A stretch of 64,000 nt of DNA, from assembly GCA_031367195.1 (NCBI GenBank), contig JANLPL010000250.1, forward strand, positions 1 through 64,000, read 5' to 3'. The first letter of the stretch is position 1. Each line of letters begins with the position of its first letter. The translations under genes were made by a program, and so were the position numbers. Below the pieces are notes generated by a model. It saw only the letters and a list, made by a program, of their open reading frames with translations, was not told the DNA's origin and ran no database searches. This DNA comes from Roseiarcus sp031367195 (lineage in GTDB: Bacteria; Pseudomonadota; Alphaproteobacteria; Rhizobiales; Beijerinckiaceae). Positions 1-8,118 of this stretch are shown here, piece by piece.

Positions 1-123
1 GAGGCCATCAACGGCAACGTCCAAGCCGCAAAGCGAAAGGCCAAAGGCTATCGGACGAAGCGAAACCTGAAAGCCATCGTCTACCTCATCGCCGGTGACA
101 TCCTCGCCAACTCACCCACTTGA
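1..123 (+). CDS. ISL3-family transposase, C-terminal end (partial)
   Basis: The frame is open from the first base and ends at TGA 121-123, leaving only the last 40 residues. The tail reads like the C-terminus of ISL3-type (IS204/IS1001/IS1096/IS1165) DDE transposases: an E-A-I-N-G start of the last catalytic-domain helix (its E would be the third catalytic acid), a basic K-R-K-A-K-G-Y-R-T stretch, then a hydrophobic helix. The rest of the element lies upstream of the window, so whether it is intact cannot be judged. It directly abuts the truncated sensor-kinase remnant, which suggests that this insertion cut off the N-terminal part of that gene. Family assignment is by recognition of the short tail only. 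Confidence 0.65.
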   Translation, partial: EAINGNVQAAKRKAKGYRTKRNLKAIVYLIAGDILANSPT

Positions 124-2142
124 AACAGCGAGGAGCCGCGAAGTTGCCGGCGGAGCAGGCCGGCGCCGAAGAGTCCACCCGGGCGCTCGACGAGAATTTC
201 GACCCGCGCCGTCGCAACGAGGAATTGCGCTTCGACCTGCAATCGACCGAAGAAAACCTGCAATCGGCTATCGAGGAGCTTTACACCGTCAGCGCCGAGC
301 ATCAGCGCAAGATCGAAGAATTGATGCATCTCTCGCTCGACATGGAACACTTGCTCAAATCGACTGAAATCGGCGCCATCTTTCTCGACGAGAAAATGTA
401 CGTGCGCCGCGTCACGCCCGCCGCGGCGCGGACCTTCAATCTGATCCCGCGGGACGTCGGCTGGCGGATCACTCACATCACCTTCCGTTTCGAGGGCGTC
501 GATTTTCTCGGCCTGCTGGGCGAGGTCAACTTCGATCGCGTCGTGCGCGAGGCGCAGGTGAAGGTCGACGGTCGCGCCTATCTCATGCGCATCCTGGCGA
601 TGTTTGCGAGCATGGATGCGCGGCCGCAAAGAGCGGCCCCTGCGTGTTCCGACCGGACGCGGGCTATGGTCGCCCGACTTTTCTGCGAATGCGCCTGCGG
701 CGTTCGGCAATGGCCGCGATCCGCTTCTGTGCGAATTCGGGCTTACCGATCTCGACAATCCGCCGACGCGTTCGTTCCGCGAGGCGGCGGAGGTTCGCCC
801 CGGAATCCGCGCATACATCGGCGTGGAGGTCAGCTTGTCGGGCGCTCCCTACAGCACGGTCAGCTTCTTTTCTGACAAGGCGCCGCAATTTGGATCGCTC
901 ATCGGTTTACAGCGCGGCTTCGTGCGCCACCTCGCGCAATGTCTCGGCCTGAAGATCGAGAGCAACCGCCATCACAAGGCGCTTCTGCTGAGCGAAGCGG
1001 AGTTGCGGCTGATCTTCGACAATGTTTCCCAGAACATCTGCGGCCTCGACGGCGAGCATCGCGTTCGCCGCGCCAGCGCCGACAGCGTGACGGACCGGCT
1101 CGATCCGAATTGGCGCGACCATAGCAAAGCGGCGCTGGAATCGTACACGCCGCATTACGGCGTGAAGGCGCTGTCGAGCGCGCCGGGCGGCGCGCCGATC
1201 TGGAACTCGACCGACATCGTGCCCGACCGGAGCGGAGCGGATGAGCGACGGTCGCGGCTGGTCGTCTCCACCGATATTACGCCGCTGAAACTGCGTGAGG
1301 GTGAACTGGAAACGGCCGTCGCCGAGGTTGAGATCGGCCGGCAGCGGTTTGAGAGCCTGTATCGCCGCACACCGGTTCTGCTGTGCTCGTTCCTGTCCGC
1401 CGGTCAATTGCGGGAGGCGAGCGACCTCTGGCTCGACAAGACCGGTTTTGCGCGCGACGAAGTGGTTGGTCGCAATCTCGGCGAGTTCATGGACGAGGCG
1501 TCGCAGCGGCGCGCGAGGGATGAGGTGTTGCCCAATCTGTGGCGCGCGGGCGCGTGCGAAGCCGTGCCGCTGCGCTTCCTGGCCAAGACCGCTTAGGCGA
1601 TCGATGTGGAACTGTCGGGCTATCTCAGCGCGCAAAGCAGCAACCCGCCATCCTGTCCGGCGGCGCCGGTTGACGTGACCGCGCGCAACGCGGCGGAAAC
1701 AGCGTTGGAGCGCGCCAACCGCGATCTCGCCGCCGCCAATGACGGATTGAAAAAATTCGCGCATATCGCGTCGCACGATCTGCAGGAGCCGCTGCGTAAG
1801 ATCAAACAATGTGGCGACCTCCTCAAGACTGAATTTCGTGACAAGCTGGATGGAGACGCGATCTTCTGTCTCGACGTGAGGCGTGACTCGACCGACCGTA
1901 TGCGTCGGTTGATGAGGGACATCCTCAATTTCTCCCATTCCATGAACGCCGCGCTGTCGCGAACCAAACTCGACCTCGGCGAAATTGCGCGCGAAGTTCT
2001 CGCCGAATTCGACCTGAAGACGCGCGAATCGCAGGCTGTCGTCACGGTAGGGGAATTGCCGGCAATCTGGGGCGACCGAACCGCCGTGCGACCTTATCGC
2101 CGACGCGCATTCGAAACCAAACCATGTCTGAATCTGATCTGA
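124..2142 (+). pseudogene. Decayed CheB/CheR-PAS-GAF-histidine kinase fusion
   Basis: Pieces of one sensor protein lie in order but in two frames. Bases 180-600 give the linker helix and PAS domain that follow CheR in CheB/CheR fusion kinases (N-E-E-L, Q-S-T-E-E-N-L-Q-S-A-I-E-E-L, then an E-I-G-A-I-F-L-D PAS start). Near 600 the sense moves to the frame of 604-1596, with a GAF-like part (A-Y-I-G-V-E-V) and a second PAS region. An in-frame TAG at 1594-1596 interrupts that frame, which resumes at once and contains a HisKA helix at about 1750-1800 (phospho-acceptor H in A-S-H-D-L-Q-E-P-L-R). The HATPase domain is absent: homology ends at about 2090, just before the next gene. The CheB/CheR N-terminus is also missing. 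Frameshift, stop and both truncations make function very unlikely. Confidence 0.8.
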
Positions 2143-2485
2143 CGATCTGCATGATCGACGCCGGCGAGCACGACGCATCTTCTCGCGCCAGCTTCCGTCG
2201 GTGAAATTCGTCCATCGCGCCGACGCCGGCGACATCTACGACGACATCGACAGGTTGAAGAGGGATAGCGGCGAGACCCAGTATCCCGATTTCATTTTCC
2301 TCGACATCAACATGCCGAGGGCGAGCGGCTTGTCGATTTTGACCAAACTGAAGAGCCATTCCACGATGCGCCGGATTCCGGTCTTCATCTTCACAACCTC
2401 CGACATGCCCGAACATGTCGAAATCGCTTACGCGAGCGGCGCGGCGGCTTATTTCGTCATGCCGCATTCGGTCGACGGGCGTTGA
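2124..2485 (+). pseudogene. Frameshifted Rcp1-like response regulator
   Basis: An ATG at 2124 opens a reading (M-S-E-S-D-L-T-I-C-M-I-D) that matches the start of small single-domain regulators of the Rcp1/phytochrome-partner type. It hits TGA at 2202. The remainder of the receiver continues in the frame of 2201-2485, with Q-L-P-S-V-K-F across the junction, the phospho-acceptor strand F-I-F-L-D-I-N-M-P and the beta-4 strand V-F-I-F-T-T-S. A one-base loss near 2175 would explain the split. The acidic pocket reads D-A-G rather than D-D-D, and the usual K-P of the last strand reads M-P, so key residues are lost too. It was probably the partner of the decayed kinase immediately upstream. Confidence 0.75.
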
Positions 2486-2835
2486 GCGCGAGGGTTTGCC
2501 TAACGCGGCGAAGGCGGTGCGCGATTATCGATTGGCGCGTTGCGACGTCACGCCAGGGTCACGCCTTCGATCGCCTGTGTCGAAATCTCGTCTTGGCGAG
2601 AAACGCGTTCACGCCGGCGCGAAAGGCGACGCGGCGAATGTCGCGCTCAACAGGCGAGAAACAGGCAAGTTTTTCTTCTCTGTCTTGCGACGTCAGATCC
2701 AGGCTCATGTGCCGCGCTTTCGCTTGGAATTGATCCGTCGGGACGCACACCGCCACAACCGCGCCGCCGGAAGGCAGATCGAAGCGCGAACACCAAAGAC
2801 GCCCGCGTGTGGGCGGCGGCCTGTCCTGGCGCGCC
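2486..2835. other. Gene-free stretch next to the decayed kinase
   Basis: No supportable gene was found. Several short open frames exist on both strands, as expected in high-GC DNA. The minus-strand one at about 2559-2830 has a fairly protein-like composition but no start signal and no family I recognise. It may be further decayed sequence belonging to the kinase/insertion element region. Confidence 0.5.
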
Positions 2836-3831
2836 TCAGCGGTTTACGACGCGCAAACTGCCCCCGATCGCCGTTGGCGGAGCGTTGCGTCGCATCAACG
2901 TCTCGAAATAGGCGATTGTTTTGACCAATCCCTCGCGCAGCGGCACATTCGGGCGCCAGCCGAGCGCCGCCTCGGCGCGCGCGATGTCGGGTTGGCGCTG
3001 CTTGGGATCGTCCGAAGGCAGCGCCCGGAACACCAGCCTAGCCTTGGAACCGGTGAGTTCCAGCACCAGCAGAGCCAGTTCGCGGATCGTGAATTCGGCG
3101 GGGTTGCCGATATTGATCGGCCCGTTCTCGTGCGGTCCGGTCGCCATCATACGCATCAGGCCATCGACGAGGTCATCGACATAGCAGAACGAACGGGTCT
3201 GCAAACCGTCGCCGTAGAGGGTGATGTCCTCGCCCTTCAGCGCCTGGACGATGAAATTCGACACCACGCGGCCGTCGTTGGGATGCATTCGCGGGCCATA
3301 GGTGTTGAAGATCCGCACCACCTTGGCGTCCAGGCCATGCTGGCGCACATAGTCGAAGAACAGCGTCTCGGCGCAACGCTTGCCCTCGTCGTAGCAGGAG
3401 CGCACGCCGACCGGGTTGACGTTGCCCCAATAACCCTCGGTCTGCGGATGAATCTTCGGGTCGCCATAGACTTCCGAAGTCGAGGCCTGCAAAATCTTGG
3501 CTTTGCGCCGCTTGGCGAGGCCCAGCATGTTGATCGCGCCGATCACGCTGGTCTTGGTCGTCTGCACGGGATCGAATTGATAATGCACCGGCGAGGCCGG
3601 GCAGGCGAGGTTATAGATCTCGTCGACTTCGACATATAGCGGAAACGTTACGTCATGTCGCAGAAGTTCAAAACGCCTGTCGCCAAGTAAATGTTCGATA
3701 TTGTGGCGAGTCGAGGAAAAGAAATTATCCGCGCATAGCACTTCTGCGCCGTGATTGAGCAATCGTTCGCACAGATGCGAGCCCAGAAAGCCCGCGCCGC
3801 CCGTCACCAGAATGCGCTTTCCCGCCAGCAT
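2836..3831 (-). CDS. UDP-glucuronate decarboxylase (UDP-xylose synthase)
   Basis: A 331-residue extended short-chain dehydrogenase that would convert UDP-glucuronate to UDP-xylose with bound NAD+, supplying xylose or related sugars for surface polysaccharide. The N-terminal NAD-binding loop is G-G-A-G-F-L-G (residues 11-17). The active site shows T118 and E120 (S-T-S-E-V-Y-G) and the Y147-xxx-K151 pair in S-C-Y-D-E-G-K-R. The D-G-L-Q-T-R-S-F-C-Y-V-D-D segment is typical of UXS-type enzymes rather than of GalE or RmlB. Length is normal for the family. It stands alone, with no sugar-polymer genes beside it here. The product is clear at family level; UXS versus a close dTDP/UDP-sugar epimerase is a strong but not absolute call. 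Confidence 0.88.
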   Translation of the reverse strand: MLAGKRILVTGGAGFLGSHLCERLLNHGAEVLCADNFFSSTRHNIEHLLGDRRFELLRHDVTFPLYVEVDEIYNLACPASPVHYQFDPVQTTKTSVIGAINMLGLAKRRKAKILQASTSEVYGDPKIHPQTEGYWGNVNPVGVRSCYDEGKRCAETLFFDYVRQHGLDAKVVRIFNTYGPRMHPNDGRVVSNFIVQALKGEDITLYGDGLQTRSFCYVDDLVDGLMRMMATGPHENGPINIGNPAEFTIRELALLVLELTGSKARLVFRALPSDDPKQRQPDIARAEAALGWRPNVPLREGLVKTIAYFETLMRRNAPPTAIGGSLRVVNR

Positions 3832-4185
3832 GGCTATTCATCTCCCCCTTAGTCAGGCGTCACTTTGCCGAACGGTCTCGCAGCAATGAAATAACAGCGC
3901 CCGCAAATGCCCTCGCCTCGAGCGTCCGGCGCAAATAGACGCCCGCTTGGGCTGCAATGCGAATCGCATAACCCTTGCGCGTATCAGCCACGACACATTT
4001 TATGCTTGGCGTGGTGAAAGCAAGGGGGAAGTATGCGTATTTATACTGTTGACGTTGCGTCAATTTGCAAAAATCATCTTCTTTGGGTTAGCGGCGACGC
4101 CAGCCGGGGCGAAAACGGGGAGGGCGGCGCTCCCTATTCGCGCCATGCTTCTGGGCGAGGCGATGGTGTTGGGCTAGGAGGGGCC
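3832..4185. other. Divergent intergenic region, UXS gene / tam
   Basis: These 354 bases separate two divergent genes and are richer in A+T around 3990-4090 than the neighbourhood, as expected of a control region. A short minus-strand frame (3860-4063) has no convincing ribosome site or homology and is not called. Two palindromes near 4040-4063 are listed separately. Confidence 0.5.
4037..4063. promoter_or_regulatory. Paired palindromes, candidate operator/promoter
   Basis: Two adjacent perfect inverted repeats are visible: GTAT-TT-ATAC at 4037-4046 and TTGACG-TTG-CGTCAA at 4049-4063. The second also contains a -35-like TTGACG. They lie about 125 bases before the tam start and 200 bases before the UXS gene start, in the A+T-richer part of the region. 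A role in transcription control is inference; no known regulator consensus was recognised. Confidence 0.3.
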
Positions 4186-4977
4186 ATGCCGAATCAGTCC
4201 CCGACAGCGCTCCTTTGGGACGCCGACCTGCTGCTGCGCTTCGAGGCCGAGCGCGAGCAGGTGGTGCACGATCTCGCCGGGCGCATTCGCGGCGCGCCCG
4301 GCCAGATCGTCGATCTCGGCTGCGGACCCGGCACCAGCACGCGGCTGCTGGCGCAACGTTTCCCCGCCGCGCGCCTTGTCGGGATCGACAATTCCGAGCC
4401 GATGCTCGCCGTCGCGCGCGCGCGTGCGCCCGCGGCGTCGTTCGTCTGCGCCGACATCCGAAGCTGGCGCCCCGAGGCGCCGGTCGATCTCGTTTTCGCC
4501 GACAGCGCGCTGCAATGGATCGACGACCACGGAACCCTGTTCGCGCGCCTGATGGACTGGCTGGCGCCGGGCGGCGCGCTGGCGGTGCAGATGCCCGACA
4601 ACCGGCAGGAGCCGAGCCACGCGCTGATGCGCCTGATCGCCGCCGACGGCCCCTGGGCCGATCGCCTCGTGCCGATCGCCAAGACCCGCGCGGTGATCGC
4701 CGATTACGGGGATTATTACCGCTGGCTGCGACCGCTTTCGGCCTCGCTCGATATCTGGCAGACCGCCTATATCCATCCGCTCGACGGCATCGAGGCGATC
4801 GTCGACTGGTTTCGCGGTTCCGCGCTGCGCCCGTTTCTGGCGCCGCTCTCGGCCTCGGAGCGCGAGGAATTCCTCGCCCGCTACCGCCGAGACCTGAGCG
4901 ACTCCTACCAGGCCGAGGCGGACGGCCGAGTGCTGTTCGTCTATCCCCGCCTGTTCCTGCTCGCGCGCAAAGGCTGA
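4186..4977 (+). CDS. tam: Trans-aconitate 2-methyltransferase-like
   Basis: A 263-residue class I SAM-dependent methyltransferase resembling Tam, which methylates trans-aconitate and relieves inhibition of aconitase. The SAM loop is V-D-L-G-C-G-P-G-T-S (about residues 38-47), followed by an acidic strand end G-I-D-N-S-E and the family-typical F-A-D-S-A-L-Q-W motif. P-G-G-x-L-A-V-Q-M-P-D-N is also characteristic of Tam. The start at 4186 is chosen because a strong AGGAGG (4176-4181) sits five bases upstream; the frame is open further upstream, but without such a site. The tlyA gene begins nine bases after the stop, suggesting one transcript. Substrate is by resemblance only. Confidence 0.82.
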   Translation: MPNQSPTALLWDADLLLRFEAEREQVVHDLAGRIRGAPGQIVDLGCGPGTSTRLLAQRFPAARLVGIDNSEPMLAVARARAPAASFVCADIRSWRPEAPVDLVFADSALQWIDDHGTLFARLMDWLAPGGALAVQMPDNRQEPSHALMRLIAADGPWADRLVPIAKTRAVIADYGDYYRWLRPLSASLDIWQTAYIHPLDGIEAIVDWFRGSALRPFLAPLSASEREEFLARYRRDLSDSYQAEADGRVLFVYPRLFLLARKG

Positions 4978-4986
4978 TCCTTGGGT

Positions 4987-5742
4987 ATGCGCGCCGATCT
5001 CATGCTGGTGGAGCGCGGGTTGTTTGCGAGCCGCGCGCGGGCGCAGCAGGCGATCGCGGCCGGACTCGTGCGCGCCGACGGCGCCTTGGTCCGCAAAGCC
5101 TCGCAGAGCCTAGAGGCGGGCGTTGAGATCCGCGCCAGCGCCGCCCATCCCTGGGCCTCGCGCGGTGGGCTGAAACTGGTCGCCGCGCTCGACGCTTTCG
5201 GCCTCGATCCCCAAGGCCTTGCCTGTCTCGACGTCGGCGCCTCGACCGGCGGCTTCACCGACGTATTGTTGAGCCGGGGCGCGCGCTCGGTGGTGGCGGT
5301 CGATGTCGGCCACGGCCAGTTCGACCCGCGCCTCGCGGCCGACCGCCGCGTGCGCGTGCTGGAAGGCCGTGACGCGCGGAGCTTGAGCGCGGCGGATCTG
5401 TTCGAGCCGCCGCAGGCCGTCGTCTGCGACGTCAGCTTCATCTCGCAGCGTCTGGCGCTGCCGCCGGCGCTGGTTCTGGCCGCGCCGCAAGCGTGGCTGG
5501 CGACCCTGATCAAGCCGCAGTTCGAAGTCGGCCCCGCGCGCGTGGTCAAGGGCCAGGTGAAGGACGAGGCCGCGCTTAAGGACGCCTGCGACGCCGTGCG
5601 CGCGACGCTGGAGGCGCTCGGCTGGGAAAGCCTTGGCCTGATCCCCTCGCCGATTGCGGGGGGTGACGGCGCGCGCGAGTTCCTGCTCGCGGCGCGGCGT
5701 GCGACAACCCTGCGCCAAACCCATCGCGAGGCATTCCCATGA
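4987..5742 (+). CDS. tlyA: TlyA-family rRNA methyltransferase
   Basis: A 251-residue protein with an N-terminal S4 RNA-binding domain (about 1-60, M-R-A-D-L-M-L-V-E-R-G-L-F) followed by an FtsJ/RrmJ-like methyltransferase fold. The SAM motif is C-L-D-V-G-A-S-T-G-G-F-T-D. The downstream L-I-K-P-Q-F-E-V-G and V-V-K-G-Q-V-K-D segments are standard for the TlyA/hemolysin A family, which 2'-O-methylates ribosomal RNA. ATG 4987 is preferred over TTG 4981 because family members start at this M-R-A-D. The stop overlaps the ATG of mogA (ATGA at 5739-5742), indicating translational coupling. Confidence 0.88.
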   Translation: MRADLMLVERGLFASRARAQQAIAAGLVRADGALVRKASQSLEAGVEIRASAAHPWASRGGLKLVAALDAFGLDPQGLACLDVGASTGGFTDVLLSRGARSVVAVDVGHGQFDPRLAADRRVRVLEGRDARSLSAADLFEPPQAVVCDVSFISQRLALPPALVLAAPQAWLATLIKPQFEVGPARVVKGQVKDEAALKDACDAVRATLEALGWESLGLIPSPIAGGDGAREFLLAARRATTLRQTHREAFP

Positions 5743-6263
5743 TTCCCATCGGCGTCGTAACCGTCTCCGACCGCGCCTCGGCCGGCCTCTATGAGGACAA
5801 GGGCGGCCCGGGCATCGAGGCCGCGCTCGCCGCGATCCTCGCCAGCGACTGGCGCCCCGTGCGCCGCGTCATCCCCGACGAGCAGGCGCTGATCGAAGCG
5901 AGCTTGCGCGAACTCGCCGATGACGAGCATTGCTCGCTGATCCTCACCACTGGCGGCACCGGCCCGAGCCCGCGCGACGTCACCCCCGAGGCGACGCAAG
6001 CCGTGTGCGACCGCATGATGCCGGGTTTTGGCGAATTGATGCGGACCCGCAGCCTGCTCGAAGTTTCCACCGCCATTCTCTCGCGTCAAACGGCGGGCCT
6101 GCGCGGGCGCAGCCTGATCGTCAATCTGCCGGGAAAACCCTCGGCGATCCGCACCTGCCTCGACGCGGTGTTCCCCGCTATTCCCTATTGCCTGGACCTG
6201 ATCGGCGGCGATCGGCTCGACACCAATCCCGATGTTTGCAAGGCGTTCCGGCCCAAGGCCTGA
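5739..6263 (+). CDS. mogA: Molybdopterin adenylyltransferase MogA/MoaB
   Basis: A 174-residue MoCF-fold protein that would adenylate molybdopterin before molybdenum insertion. Family motifs are intact: V-T-V-S-D-R-A-S at residues 7-14, T-T-G-G-T-G-P-S-P-R-D-V-T-P-E-A in the middle (MPT/AMP binding) and N-L-P-G-K-P-S-A near the end. Length fits MogA rather than the two-domain MoeA. It begins inside the stop of tlyA, so it is the third gene of the tam-tlyA-mogA run. No molybdoenzyme or other cofactor genes are close by. Confidence 0.9.
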   Translation: MIPIGVVTVSDRASAGLYEDKGGPGIEAALAAILASDWRPVRRVIPDEQALIEASLRELADDEHCSLILTTGGTGPSPRDVTPEATQAVCDRMMPGFGELMRTRSLLEVSTAILSRQTAGLRGRSLIVNLPGKPSAIRTCLDAVFPAIPYCLDLIGGDRLDTNPDVCKAFRPKA

Positions 6264-6319
6264 CCTTCACGCAAGGCCCGGTCAAGTTTGCCGTCGCATG
6301 AAACGCCGCAGAGGCGGCC

Positions 6320-6706
6320 ATGAACGTCAACACGCAAATCTCTGTCGGCGAGTGGGTCGATAAACTGACCATCCTTGAGATCAAGCTCGCCGCGATCCTC
6401 GAGCGCGAAAAGCTCGATAATGTCAGGCGCGAATACGAGACCCTGCTCGCCGCCGCGCCCCACGCGCTGCTGGTGCGCGCCGACATCGCCCGGCTTCGCC
6501 TGCGGCTGAAGGCCGTCAACGCCGAATTGTGGCGCATCGAGGACGAGATACGCATCAAGGAACGCGCGCAGGCGTTCGACGAGGAATTCATCGCGCTGGC
6601 GCGCGCCGTCTATGTCACCAATGACGCGCGCGCGGCTTTGAAGCGCGACATCAACCGACTGACGCAAAGCGAATTGGTTGAGGAAAAGAGCTACGCCGCC
6701 TATTGA
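6320..6706 (+). CDS. DUF6165 family protein
   Basis: A 128-residue, highly charged and mostly helical protein. The opening (I-S-V-G-E-W-V-D-K-L-T-I-L-E-I-K) is the hallmark of DUF6165, a small family often found near lipopolysaccharide or glycan genes; its biochemical role is unknown. Heptad-like spacing of L/I with E/R/K suggests a helical hairpin or coiled coil. There is no signal peptide or membrane segment. It follows mogA by 56 bases on the same strand, and its stop overlaps the end of the convergent radical SAM gene by seven bases. Confidence 0.72.
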   Translation: MNVNTQISVGEWVDKLTILEIKLAAILEREKLDNVRREYETLLAAAPHALLVRADIARLRLRLKAVNAELWRIEDEIRIKERAQAFDEEFIALARAVYVTNDARAALKRDINRLTQSELVEEKSYAAY

Positions 6707-8118
6707 AGCGGCTTTTGAAGCGCATGGCGGATCGTATTGATGCGACCGTCGCGATAGAGCAGATTGTAGGTGTCGAATGGCACGATCTGCCCCGCCGGCG
6801 TCACGAAATGCACGCAGGAGCGTTTCACCGCCGCCAGACAGAAATTATGCGGATCGAGGAACTCGACCACCGTGACGCGGAAGATGTTGTCGTAGGTCAG
6901 CCCCTGCGGCACAGGCACGTCGGGCAGGCAGCACAGCAGCGCCGCGATGCGCTCCACCGCCGTATCCGGCCCGGTTGAGAGCGAGAACAACTCGAAGATG
7001 CGCCGTTGCAGTTCGGGATATTTCTCGAACGTCAGCGCGTTGGGAACATCGGCGAGCAGATCCTCGTGGCTGAAGATCGACGTGACCGGCGTCACTTCAG
7101 TCCCATTGCGCAATCCATAGCCAATAGTGATCGCGCTCGGGTTGCACGGCAGCGGGATCATGTCGCGCTCGCCAAACACACCGCTGTCGGCGACGATGCG
7201 GCGGCGGATGTCGGAGAGCAGCGCGCGATCCCTGTCGGGATCGAAACCCTCGTTGCGGCCTGTGTCCTGAATAGGTTGGAAATTGACGCCGCGCACGCAT
7301 TTCCACAGTAAGGCGTGCTGGATGATCGCGCCCATCTCCGCGTTATTGACGCCCTTCTTGACCACGCAGACCAGCGTGGACGAGATGTTATGTTTCTCCA
7401 GCGCCTCCAGCGCCTGACGGCGGATGCGGGTGAGATCGGCGCCGCGAATCTCCTTCAGCGCGGCCGGGTTCAGCGAATCGAATTGCAGATAGACTTCGAG
7501 CCCGGTTTTCAACTCCGCCAGCGCCTCGACAAAGGCCGGGTCTTGCGCGATCCGCACGCCATTGGTGTTGAGCATGAGATGGCGGATTGGTTTACTTTTG
7601 GCGAGCCGGATCACGTCGAGGATTTGCGGATGCAGTGTCGGCTCGCCGCCGGATATCTGCACCAGATCGGGCTCGCCTTCGCTGGCGACCAGCGTATCGA
7701 ACATGCGTTCGATCGTCGCCAGCGGCAGGTTCTGGGTGCGCCTGGGCGAGGAATCGGCGAAGCAGACGGGACAGGTGAGATCGCACACGCCGTTGATCTC
7801 GACGATGGCGAGGCACGAGTGCTGCTCGTGATCGGCGCACAGGCCGCAATCGTAGGGGCAGCCGAAATGCGTCTTCGATTGCAGCGTGAGCGGCCGGTCG
7901 CCGGGTTTGAGGAAATCGCGCTGCCAGCGGAAATAGAGGGCGTCGGACGAGACCCGCACCCGCGAGACGCCATGCGTCTTGCAGCGCTTCTCATAAAACA
8001 CGTCGTCGCCCTCGATGCATATTTTCGCCGGCACGAGCGCCAGACATCGCGGGCACATCGAGGTCGTCTGGCCGTAGAAAATATACGGCCTTGCGTTACG
8101 CGAGAACGGCGCGTTCAT
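6700..8118 (-). CDS. Tes-like (COG1964) radical SAM enzyme
   Basis: A 472-residue radical SAM protein of the COG1964 type, the group that includes archaeal tetraether lipid synthase Tes. The SAM-cluster motif C112-xxx-C116-xx-C119 lies in I-N-G-V-C-D-L-T-C-P-V-C-F. Before it are the family-specific extra cysteines: C22/C25 (M-C-P-R-C) and C87, C91, C94, C102 (G-C-P-Y-D-C-G-L-C and H-S-C-L). S-G-G-E-P-T follows as the SAM-contacting strand, and a C-rich C-terminal region contains L-L-C-C-L-P. ATG 8118 is preferred because homologous sequence starts there; it overlaps the end of the Lgt-like gene by 23 bases. The reaction in bacteria is not established here; carbon-carbon joining on lipid chains is an inference from the archaeal relative. 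Confidence 0.75.
   Translation of the reverse strand: MNAPFSRNARPYIFYGQTTSMCPRCLALVPAKICIEGDDVFYEKRCKTHGVSRVRVSSDALYFRWQRDFLKPGDRPLTLQSKTHFGCPYDCGLCADHEQHSCLAIVEINGVCDLTCPVCFADSSPRRTQNLPLATIERMFDTLVASEGEPDLVQISGGEPTLHPQILDVIRLAKSKPIRHLMLNTNGVRIAQDPAFVEALAELKTGLEVYLQFDSLNPAALKEIRGADLTRIRRQALEALEKHNISSTLVCVVKKGVNNAEMGAIIQHALLWKCVRGVNFQPIQDTGRNEGFDPDRDRALLSDIRRRIVADSGVFGERDMIPLPCNPSAITIGYGLRNGTEVTPVTSIFSHEDLLADVPNALTFEKYPELQRRIFELFSLSTGPDTAVERIAALLCCLPDVPVPQGLTYDNIFRVTVVEFLDPHNFCLAAVKRSCVHFVTPAGQIVPFDTYNLLYRDGRINTIRHALQKPLQ

Noticed and set aside
907..2235. 442-codon minus-strand open frame across the decayed kinase
   Set aside because: Antisense to recognisable PAS/GAF/HisKA sequence; composition is Arg-rich with no family resemblance.
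2559..2830. Minus-strand frame downstream of the UXS gene with fairly natural composition
   Set aside because: No start codon with a ribosome site and no recognised family; it may be decayed sequence, so it is not called.
3860..4063. 67-codon minus-strand frame upstream of the UXS gene
   Set aside because: No ribosome site, no homology recognised, and it covers the likely control region with palindromes.
4941..6089. 382-codon minus-strand open frame over tlyA and mogA
   Set aside because: Antisense to two clearly identified enzymes; Arg/Ser-rich shadow.
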